A DNA stretch of 11,518 nt, from contig CALZJV010000522.1 in NCBI GenBank assembly GCA_945787595.1, positions 1 through 11,518 on the forward strand. The letters are read 5' to 3'. A program made the position numbers and the translations under genes. Under the pieces are notes generated by a model. The model was not told where the DNA came from. It saw nothing but the letters and a program-made list of their open reading frames with translations, and did no database searches. Numbering within the stretch: the stretch's first letter is position 1; each line of letters begins with the position of its first letter. This document shows positions 6,431-11,518 of the stretch, in pieces. Origin of the DNA: an uncultured Desulfobacterales bacterium. Its GTDB lineage: Bacteria; Desulfobacterota; Desulfobacteria; Desulfobacterales; JAFDCJ01.

Positions 6431-6438
6431 TAATTGGT

Positions 6439-6471
6439 ATGTTTTTTAATCCTTTTACGCGCTTTGGTTGA
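6439..6471 (+). CDS. Possible 10-residue leader peptide before the permease
   Basis: ATG 6439 opens a frame reading MFFNPFTRFG and ends at TGA 6469-6471, 4 bases before the GTG chosen for the permease. Neither start has a good ribosome binding site. A leader of this kind could couple translation, but it has no run of regulatory codons and may be chance. Confidence 0.2.
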   Translation: MFFNPFTRFG

Positions 6472-6475
6472 TAAT

Positions 6476-8023
6476 GTGACTGATTTTTTTATCTTTAAAT
6501 GGATTTTTGCTTTTTCACCGATACTGACCGTACTTGTTTTAATGATTTTTAAAAACTGGAGCGGCTCTCGCGCAGGAGCCGCCGGCTGGTTTGTTTCTTT
6601 GATCACGGCAGCGCTTGTTTTCGGAGCTCACCCCAAACTTATCGCATATTCCCAGATGAAAGGCGTGCTACTTTCCCTGAATGTTCTTTACATTATCTGG
6701 ACAGCTCTTCTTTTATACAACGTTGTCAATGAAACCGGAGCCATTAAAGCTATCGGAATCGGCATACAAAGATTCAGCGGAGACAAAGCCATCCAAATAG
6801 TCATCTTTGGCTGGATATTTGCTTCTTTTCTTCAAGGCGTTGCAGGGTACGGCGTCCCAATAGCTGTAGCTGCACCTCTTCTTGTTGGTCTTGGGTTTTC
6901 TCCTGTTGTTGCGGTGGCAGTTCCGGCAATTGGGCACTCATGGTCTGTCACATTTGGCTCGATGGGGGCATCGTTTCAGGCTCTCATGGCGGTGACCGGT
7001 CTTGAATCTTCATATCTTGCGCCCTGGTCTGCTACACTTCTTGGCATTGCCACGTTTCTTTGCGGTATATTTGCAGTGCATGTATACGGAGGCTGGAAAA
7101 TGGTAAAACACAGCCTGATTGCGATTCTTATCATCGGCACTGCTATGGCCGGTACTCAATATGCGCTTGCAGTTTCAGGGTTGTGGACACTTGGTGGTTT
7201 CGGAGCAAGCCTTGCCGGGCTTTGCGCTAGCCTTGCGGTTGCAAAGTTAAGATTATACAATCAGACATCTCCTTCACAAATTCAATCAGAAATGGGACTG
7301 TGGTGGGCATTGTCTGCATATTTTATCCTCATCTTGATTGCTTCTTGCGGAGTTATGATACCTTCAGTCAAAGCATTTCTTGGGCAGGTTAAACTAACTT
7401 TTGCATTCCCGGAAATAATATCGCTAAAAGGATGGGTCACTAAGGCAGGAAAAGGTCAAGCGATCAATATCTTCGGCCACGGTGGCGCCCTGCTTTTATA
7501 CTCATCAATTATCAGTTTTTTTGTTTACCGTTCAAAGGGCTTTTACAAGCCCCACGCACTTAAGACCATATTGCAGAAAACCGTGAATAGCGGTGTTCCT
7601 ACAAGTCTTGGCATTGTCAGCATGGTTTGTTTTGCCATGATAATGGATCACTGTCAGATGATATACATCCTTGCTGAAGGGATAAGCCGGGCTTTCGGTT
7701 CGATTTACCCGCTGGTTTCTCCTTGGATCGGCTTGCTGGGTGCTTTTATGACCGGCAGCAACACGAACTCCAATGTTGTGTTTGGAGTTCTCCAGCAGGA
7801 GACCGCACAGTTGGCAGGACTCAGTGCAGCCCTGATGCTTGCCGCACAGACAACCGGCGGCGCTCTTGGAAGCATGATTGCCCCGGCAAAAATACTTGTG
7901 GGCTGTTCTACAGTCGGTTTAGCGGGCAAAGAGGGACCTGTTTTAAAGGCAACACTTCGTTACGGGCTGGTTATTACCGGTATTATCGGCCTTATTACGA
8001 TACTGGTAAGTTTGATCGGCTAA
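6476..8023 (+). CDS. LctP-family permease (lactate or related carboxylate transporter)
   Basis: The 515-residue inner-membrane protein belongs to the L-lactate permease family, which imports lactate, glycolate or related hydroxy acids with protons or sodium. Hydrophobic helices run the whole length, beginning FAFSPILTVLVLMIF (11-25). Family motifs are FLQGVAGYGVP (118-128) followed by APLLVGLGFSP (133-143) and SVTFGSMGASF (157-167). Near the C terminus come GSNTNSNVVFG (427-437), TTGGALGSMIAPAK and GLAGKEG. Several residues differ from classical LldP/LctP (for example GVAGYG in place of G(A)AGFG), so the substrate may differ. The start is uncertain: TTG 6434 lies inside the operator, TTG 6464 is possible, and GTG 6476 gives the most natural N terminus (MTDFFIFKW); none has a clear ribosome binding site. 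It is the first gene of a cluster with a small membrane protein and a regulator. Confidence 0.85.
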   Translation: MTDFFIFKWIFAFSPILTVLVLMIFKNWSGSRAGAAGWFVSLITAALVFGAHPKLIAYSQMKGVLLSLNVLYIIWTALLLYNVVNETGAIKAIGIGIQRFSGDKAIQIVIFGWIFASFLQGVAGYGVPIAVAAPLLVGLGFSPVVAVAVPAIGHSWSVTFGSMGASFQALMAVTGLESSYLAPWSATLLGIATFLCGIFAVHVYGGWKMVKHSLIAILIIGTAMAGTQYALAVSGLWTLGGFGASLAGLCASLAVAKLRLYNQTSPSQIQSEMGLWWALSAYFILILIASCGVMIPSVKAFLGQVKLTFAFPEIISLKGWVTKAGKGQAINIFGHGGALLLYSSIISFFVYRSKGFYKPHALKTILQKTVNSGVPTSLGIVSMVCFAMIMDHCQMIYILAEGISRAFGSIYPLVSPWIGLLGAFMTGSNTNSNVVFGVLQQETAQLAGLSAALMLAAQTTGGALGSMIAPAKILVGCSTVGLAGKEGPVLKATLRYGLVITGIIGLITILVSLIG

Positions 8024-8038
8024 AGGCAAAATAAGCTT

Positions 8039-8212
8039 ATGGACAATTTTATTAGAAAACACAGTGGAACGCTTAAAGCCATCGCTTTGATATTAATGCT
8101 TTTGATACCTTTTTTGCTTTATGCCGCGGCATTGCATGGCTCGGTCTTTCAGGTGAACCTTTTTCTGGCGCTGATGACCGGCAATATGCTGTTTGTCATG
8201 ATAAAAGGTTAA
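8039..8212 (+). CDS. 57-residue membrane protein with two predicted helices
   Basis: ATG 8039 begins 15 bases after the permease stop and the frame ends at TAA 8210-8212. AAAGG at 8022-8026, overlapping the permease stop, is a plausible ribosome binding site. The peptide has a short basic N terminus (MDNFIRKHSGTLK), a first hydrophobic helix (about 14-32, including ALILMLLIPFLLYAAA) and a second (about 36-55, including VNLFLALMTGNMLFVMI), then KG. I do not recognise the family. Position and orientation between permease and regulator suggest co-transcription and a role next to the permease, perhaps as an accessory subunit or stabiliser. That role is inference. It could also be a small protein of unrelated function. 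Confidence 0.65.
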   Translation: MDNFIRKHSGTLKAIALILMLLIPFLLYAAALHGSVFQVNLFLALMTGNMLFVMIKG

Positions 8213-8270
8213 AAGAGGTTTCAAAACCACCGATACCCATTGATTCCAATCGATTCTCGGGAGTTTTTAG

Positions 8271-8987
8271 ATGGTTGTAAATTCAGGGGACAGTTTGACA
8301 AAAACCCTTCAGGCGGTATCAAAAACCAAGCTTCATGAGCAAATCGTCAACCAAGTACAGGTCCTCATTCAAAAAGGAAATCTGAAGCATGGAGATCAAC
8401 TGCCGCCTGAGAGGGAACTCGCAAGTATTTTTAAGGTTTCCCGCCATACATTACGGGAAGCCATTCGAATACTGGAACAAAAAAAAATTTTAAAAAGCAG
8501 ACCCGGCAGCGGAACGTTTATTATTGCTGAAGACGAATCGTCTGTTGTTGAATTTCTGGCCAAGGCCATATACAGAGAAAAAAATACGCTTTCTGAAATC
8601 TTTCAATTCAGAGAATTACTTGAACCCAAGGATATTTCGGTTCTGGAAGACATTCTTGAAAGACAAAAAAAAGAGCTTGGCAACACAATTGGGTCAAAAG
8701 AGCTTGATGAAAAATTCCATCTTGCTTTGGCCAAGGCTACCGGCAACTCCGTTCTTTTTCAGGTGGTAGAGCTGTTTGGTCACATTTTGCTGAAAAGCCG
8801 ACATGAGCATAGTCAAAGTTCAGATCGAAATAAACTTTCGATAGAGGGACATAGAAAAATTATTAATGCTATCAAAGCTGAGGATTCAACGGCTGCCAAC
8901 GAATTGATGGCAAGCCATCTTGATGCAATTCGAAAGCTTGTAATATCCTCAAATGCTATTCACAAAGAATTAGGCACAATTAAGTGA
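8271..8987 (+). CDS. GntR-family transcriptional regulator, FadR/FCD subfamily
   Basis: The 238-residue protein has an N-terminal winged helix (about 18-85) with the GntR signature GDQLPPERELASIFKVSRHT (41-60), then LREAIRILE and the wing SRPGSGTF. An all-helical FCD ligand domain follows. Its metal-site residues are in place: D146 and H150 in DEKFH, H194 in EGHRKII and H216 in SHLDAI. Such regulators usually sense carboxylates (lactate, pyruvate, fatty acyl-CoA) and release DNA on binding. One oddity: after FRELLEP (113-119) the sequence goes directly to KDISVLEDIL, so roughly 11 residues of the usual helix appear to be missing. ATG 8271 follows GGGAG (8259-8263) at 7 nt. It lies downstream of the permease and small membrane protein on the same strand. 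It most likely controls them through the operator at 6412-6430. Confidence 0.93.
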   Translation: MVVNSGDSLTKTLQAVSKTKLHEQIVNQVQVLIQKGNLKHGDQLPPERELASIFKVSRHTLREAIRILEQKKILKSRPGSGTFIIAEDESSVVEFLAKAIYREKNTLSEIFQFRELLEPKDISVLEDILERQKKELGNTIGSKELDEKFHLALAKATGNSVLFQVVELFGHILLKSRHEHSQSSDRNKLSIEGHRKIINAIKAEDSTAANELMASHLDAIRKLVISSNAIHKELGTIK

Positions 8988-9028
8988 ATTATAACAGGGC
9001 TTGAGGTTTCGCTTGTGAATCAAGGGAA

Positions 9029-9685
9029 TCAAAGCTGACGACAGGCAGGATCTGCGGCATCCAGTACCTGATAAGGCCAATCGAGGACTGATAAGGGCTC
9101 GATCAAGATCATCATTTCGGGTGTTCTCAATGTATTCCAAACAAACCTGTCATAAGAGAAAGATTTAGATGGGAGCCCGAGCGAGACGTGTAGATGCGGA
9201 ATGATATGAGATTTTGATTTGCTGGTGTCAGCAAGATTGGCAATGATATCCCCCTCCTTCAAGATTGTGCCGACTTTAATGTCTGAGTACGGAATTGTGT
9301 GGGCATACAACGATATGAATCTTCCGGTGTCGCTCTCGGAGCTTTTATGTTCGATCATCACTGCTTTGCCGAGATAATCTTTAATTATTGCCCTGACCAC
9401 GCCATCGTGCATTACGGGGATCCGGATTTTCTGATCAACACGGCGTATCCTTCGGGAAAGGTCTTTGTACAGGCATAGATCGATACCTTCATGGGGATAA
9501 TCCCGCCGGCCATAATCCCCCCACCATTTGTCCGGGGAGTTGAAAAGCATACCTTGACAAAAGATCCAACTTTCAAACCCGCCTTGATCTAACGCGTTTT
9601 CTTCAATGAGCATCTCGGTGAAACGGCTTTTTTTTAAAGACAGTGTATTCGTGGGGCCTGAAATAAATGAATTCTCCGAATTCAT
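9029..9685 (-). CDS. M23-family (LytM-type) metallopeptidase-like protein without a signal peptide
   Basis: The 218-residue protein carries a zinc peptidase domain of the peptidoglycan-cutting M23 type. Expected ligands are present: H65 and D69 in HEGID, H129 in YAHT and the H164-L-H166 pair in PHLHVSLG; the KVGTILKEGDIIANLAD turn before the last pair is also typical. No hydrophobic signal or membrane segment is visible at the N terminus (MNSENSFISGPTNTLSLKK), which is unusual for enzymes acting on cell wall. ATG 9685 is chosen because GGAG at 9692-9695 sits 6 nt before it; an in-frame ATG at 9697 would overlap that site and nearly coincide with the predicted transcription start. It is the only minus-strand gene here, convergent with the regulator. 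It may act on a cytoplasmic target, be exported by another route, or be cut short. Confidence 0.82.
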   Translation of the reverse strand: MNSENSFISGPTNTLSLKKSRFTEMLIEENALDQGGFESWIFCQGMLFNSPDKWWGDYGRRDYPHEGIDLCLYKDLSRRIRRVDQKIRIPVMHDGVVRAIIKDYLGKAVMIEHKSSESDTGRFISLYAHTIPYSDIKVGTILKEGDIIANLADTSKSKSHIIPHLHVSLGLPSKSFSYDRFVWNTLRTPEMMILIEPLSVLDWPYQVLDAADPACRQL

Positions 9686-9705
9686 GATAATCTCCATATC
9701 TTTTT

Positions 9706-9734
9706 ATTTTTCCAGAGGAGACTGAAGGTGTCAA
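9706..9734 (-). promoter_or_regulatory. Predicted promoter of the M23 peptidase gene
   Basis: On the minus strand a perfect -35 TTGACA (9734-9729) is followed after 17 bases by AAAAAT (9711-9706, four of six matches). Transcription would start near 9699, leaving a leader of about 14 bases to ATG 9685. This agrees with the ribosome binding site at 9692-9695 and speaks against the upstream ATG at 9697. Confidence 0.5.
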
Positions 9735-9858
9735 ACTTTGAATGGTGAGTTCAAACCCTCATAGTAATCTCTGAATTAATGATCTAATGTTTGTCCGGCT
9801 TTAGCTGCCCTTACACTGTGGAGGACAAAAGAATTTTGACTTTTTCTCAGAGGTAGTT

Positions 9859-10023
9859 ATGTATAAGCTTTATATTTTTAAGAAAATAAGATCCCAAATT
9901 GACAATGCAAGGCATTGCAGTATACGAATGGACCTAATGCCGGCCGTCGGGAACTTAGCGGAATCATCCAGCGCAAATTATTTGCATTCATTCAGCGCGA
10001 GTGATTGGTTCGGGTACCCCTAA
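9859..10023 (+). CDS. Possible 54-residue hypothetical ORF
   Basis: ATG 9859 has an AGAGG-like site (about 9849-9853) 5 nt upstream, and the frame runs to TAA 10021-10023. The product starts basic (MYKLYIFKKIRSQ) and ends SASDWFGYP, with no hydrophobic helix and no recognised domain. It lies in an AT-rich spacer with repeats, and a 54-codon frame can arise by chance there. It is listed because of the ribosome binding site only. Confidence 0.2.
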   Translation: MYKLYIFKKIRSQIDNARHCSIRMDLMPAVGNLAESSSANYLHSFSASDWFGYP

Positions 10024-10055
10024 ATTAGCTTTAAAATAGTATAGATACAGATATC

Positions 10056-10095
10056 GTTGATTGGTTGATTAGTTGATTGGTTAAGTGGTTGTAAA
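10056..10095. repeat. Tandem octamer array GTTGATTG
   Basis: Consecutive 8-base units read GTTGATTG (10056-10063), GTTGATTA (10064-10071), GTTGATTG (10072-10079), GTTAAGTG (10080-10087) and GTTGTAAA (10088-10095), decaying to the right. The array ends at the hairpin at 10093-10115, about 60 bases before the phosphatase start. It could be a slippage-prone spacer repeat or a row of protein-binding sites. Confidence 0.65.
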
Positions 10096-10115
10096 TATGG
10101 ATTTATCCCATATTT
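10093..10115. repeat. 8-bp hairpin upstream of the phosphatase gene
   Basis: AAATATGG (10093-10100) and CCATATTT (10108-10115) are perfectly complementary around a 7-nt loop. There is no T-tract, so it is not an intrinsic terminator. It might be an operator or an RNA leader structure. Confidence 0.4.
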
Positions 10116-10175
10116 GCAAATTAATTGGACACTTCATGTTTTAATCAACGAGGTCTGAAATAGCAAAAAATTCCT

Positions 10176-11129
10176 ATGGATTCTCAATTAAAGTTCGCAG
10201 CCATTGATATCGGATCAAATGCCGTTAGATTATTATTGTCCGGCGTATTCGAAGACGGTCATTCACCGACCTTCAGAAAAATGTCACTCATCCGAATGCC
10301 GATTCGGCTGGGGGATGACGCTTTTACTCAAAAGCATATCTCGGAAAATAAAGTCACCCAGTTTGTAAAAACAATGGTCGGCTTCAAACATCTGATCGAT
10401 TCCTTTCAACCCCTGGATTTTATGGCCTGTGCGACGTCGGCCATGCGTGAAGCGGAAAACGGACCGCAAATACGGGAGCAGATTTTAAATGAATCCGGTA
10501 TTAATGTGGACATTATCGACGGTAAAAAAGAGGCCCAAATAATTTTTGAAAACAAAAGCAGTGATATGTTCGGAGGCAACAACGCCTATCTGTATGTGGA
10601 CATCGGTGGGGGCAGTACGGAAATTACGTTGTTCTCTCAAGGCCGCAACATAACGTCGGGATCCTTCAACATCGGAACGATACGCTTGCTCGAGGACCTG
10701 GTATCAAAAGCATACTGGAATAAAATGAAACAGTGGCTGAAAAACTACACGGCACCTTATTCCTCCATTGCGGCTATCGGCAGCGGCGGAAATATCAACA
10801 AGGTATTCCGGCTGGCAAACTCTAAAATAGGCAAACCTCTGTCAGACAATAAAATGATTAAGGTTCGCCGGTTTTTAAAATACTTTACCGTAGAACAACG
10901 CATCCGTGAACTGGGCTTAAGGCCGGACCGTGCCGATGTCATCATTCCAGCCCTGGATATCTATATAAAAATAATGAAGTGGTCGAATATCCGCAAAATC
11001 TACGTTCCTCAAATTGGCCTGGCCGATGGTATTGTTCGGATCTTATATAAAAAATATAAAACCTCCGCGATGGAAGCAACCAGTGATCGCCTGCCCAGGG
11101 AGCCAAAGCCAGACAACAATATTAGATAG
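10176..11129 (+). CDS. Ppx/GppA-family phosphatase (exopolyphosphatase or pppGpp hydrolase), short form
   Basis: The 317-residue cytoplasmic protein has the two actin-like ATPase halves of the Ppx/GppA family, which removes terminal phosphate from polyphosphate or converts pppGpp to ppGpp. Motifs in order: AAIDIGSNAVRLL (8-20, phosphate loop 1), ACATSAMREAEN (84-95), IDGKKEAQIIFE (114-125, E119 the likely catalytic Glu), VDIGGGSTEI (141-150, phosphate loop 2), IGSGGN (201-206) and RADVIIPALDI. It lacks the C-terminal helical domain of the long E. coli enzymes (about 500 residues) and matches the short two-domain forms. The last 20 or so residues are a polar tail of no known role. ATG 10176 has no good ribosome binding site at normal distance; GAGG at about 10150 is too far. 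No neighbour suggests polyphosphate kinase or stringent-response partners. Polyphosphate versus pppGpp cannot be told apart by sequence. Confidence 0.9.
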   Translation: MDSQLKFAAIDIGSNAVRLLLSGVFEDGHSPTFRKMSLIRMPIRLGDDAFTQKHISENKVTQFVKTMVGFKHLIDSFQPLDFMACATSAMREAENGPQIREQILNESGINVDIIDGKKEAQIIFENKSSDMFGGNNAYLYVDIGGGSTEITLFSQGRNITSGSFNIGTIRLLEDLVSKAYWNKMKQWLKNYTAPYSSIAAIGSGGNINKVFRLANSKIGKPLSDNKMIKVRRFLKYFTVEQRIRELGLRPDRADVIIPALDIYIKIMKWSNIRKIYVPQIGLADGIVRILYKKYKTSAMEATSDRLPREPKPDNNIR

Positions 11130-11162
11130 CTAACTCAGTCGAGGAGAGACAAACAACGTTGT

Positions 11163-11258
11163 ATGTTTAAATATGATGAGATTATAAATGCCGATGCAAT
11201 CCTATCGGAATTTTTACAACTCGTTGGAAATATTCTTTATCTAGGAAATCTATTATGA
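11163..11258 (+). CDS. Possible 31-residue ORF overlapping the zinc dehydrogenase start
   Basis: ATG 11163 opens a frame of 31 codons ending at TGA 11256-11258, whose bases overlap the next start as ATGA (11255-11258). A purine-rich GAGGAGAG (11141-11148) lies 14 nt upstream, somewhat far. The peptide has an acidic start ([17 protein letters not shown]) and a hydrophobic end ([12 protein letters not shown]). I know no matching family. The overlap would allow translational coupling with the dehydrogenase, but a frame this short may be chance. Confidence 0.3.
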   Translation: MFKYDEIINADAILSEFLQLVGNILYLGNLL

Positions 11259-11518
11259 AAGCAGCCGTTTATGAAGAATTTGCAAAACTTCCGACCGTTC
11301 AAAACGTTCCTGACCCAACCCCTAGAAAAGATGGTGTTGTCCTTCGGGTAAAGGCAACCGGGTTGTGCCGAAGCGACTGGCATGGATGGATGGGCCATGA
11401 TCCTGACATTACCCTGCCGCATGTACCCGGGCATGAAATCGCCGGAGTGATTGAAGCCATCGGAAAAGATGTCCTCAAATGGAAAATTGGTGACAGGGTG
11501 ACGCTTCCATTTGTTTGT
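11255..11518 (+). CDS. Zinc-dependent alcohol dehydrogenase (MDR family), N-terminal part
   Basis: The frame starts at ATG 11255 and runs off the right edge after 88 codons. It encodes the N-terminal catalytic GroES-like domain of a medium-chain dehydrogenase. Seen here are MKAAVYEEF, the catalytic-zinc motif [12 protein letters not shown] (36-47; C38 a ligand), [16 protein letters not shown] (55-70; H60 and E61) and [10 protein letters not shown] (79-88), where the structural-zinc cysteines of the family normally begin. Such enzymes oxidise alcohols or polyols with NAD(P) in the cytoplasm. TAGGA near 11242-11246 is a plausible ribosome binding site. The coenzyme-binding domain is outside the window, so substrate and coenzyme are open. 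It follows the phosphatase after about 125 bases that contain a possible small ORF. Confidence 0.9.
   Translation, partial: MKAAVYEEFAKLPTVQNVPDPTPRKDGVVLRVKATGLCRSDWHGWMGHDPDITLPHVPGHEIAGVIEAIGKDVLKWKIGDRVTLPFVC

Larger units (their letters stand above)
9735..10175. other. Divergent spacer between peptidase and phosphatase genes
   Basis: Besides the promoter of the peptidase gene this AT-rich spacer holds a possible 54-codon ORF (9859-10023), a 15-bp palindrome at 9903-9917 (CAATGC-AAG-GCATTG), a tandem octamer array (10056-10095) and a hairpin at 10093-10115 (AAATATGG with CCATATTT, 7-nt loop). No clear promoter for the phosphatase was found. Confidence 0.45.

Noticed and set aside
8213..8270. 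Second FadR-type operator in front of the regulator gene
   Set aside because: Only GGTTT-CA-AAACC is present; it does not match the TGGTnnnACCA pattern.
9000..9025. Terminator between the convergent regulator and peptidase genes (CTTGA/TCAAG)
   Set aside because: Only 5 bp with a loop of about 15 bases and no T-tract.
1..11518. CRISPR arrays, tRNA or rRNA genes, insertion sequences
   Set aside because: No regular spaced repeats, tRNA-like cloverleaf or transposase frame was recognised by reading; a proper search would be needed to exclude them fully.

Overview
The window looks like a piece of an anaerobic deltaproteobacterial chromosome, most likely a Desulfobacterales-type sulfate reducer. 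This rests on the mix of genes (corrinoid methyl transfer with an MtaA-like protein, LctP-family permease, iron and zinc alcohol dehydrogenases, enolase-superfamily dehydratase), moderate GC content, and long intergenic spacers carrying short degenerate repeats. The taxonomic call is inference; no rRNA or other marker is present.

Layout: the 3' end of an iron-dependent alcohol dehydrogenase (1-236); a spacer without a convincing gene; a Tat-exported family 5 solute-binding protein (670-2265) closed by a strong intrinsic terminator (2407-2435); a repeat-rich spacer; a mandelate racemase/galactonate dehydratase-like enolase-superfamily protein (2772-3959); another spacer of about 0.5 kb; an MtaA/UroD-type methyltransferase (4473-5483); a B12-binding corrinoid protein (5699-6352); a promoter with a perfect FadR-type operator (6388-6430); an LctP-family permease (6476-8023), a 57-residue two-helix membrane protein (8039-8212) and a FadR/FCD-type GntR regulator (8271-8987). 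The other genes are an M23 peptidase-like protein on the minus strand (9029-9685), a spacer of about 0.5 kb with tandem octamers, a short-form Ppx/GppA phosphatase (10176-11129), a possible 31-residue ORF, and the start of a zinc alcohol dehydrogenase that runs off the right edge (11255-11518).

How the genes may work together: the permease, small membrane protein and regulator form a tight cluster under one promoter, with an operator of the kind FadR/PdhR/LldR-family regulators bind. It reads as a self-contained, probably ligand-induced carboxylate uptake unit. Upstream, the UroD-type methyltransferase and corrinoid protein are two of the three usual parts of a corrinoid demethylation system; no substrate:corrinoid methyltransferase of the MtaB, MtbB, MttB or MtvB type is visible. 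With a sugar-acid dehydratase-like enzyme, a binding protein and alcohol dehydrogenases nearby, the whole could handle an O-methylated hydroxy or sugar acid. That last idea is inference from neighbourhood only.

From about 6.4 kb onward the sequence is visibly richer in A+T than the binding-protein and dehydratase genes, so the window may join segments of different origin.
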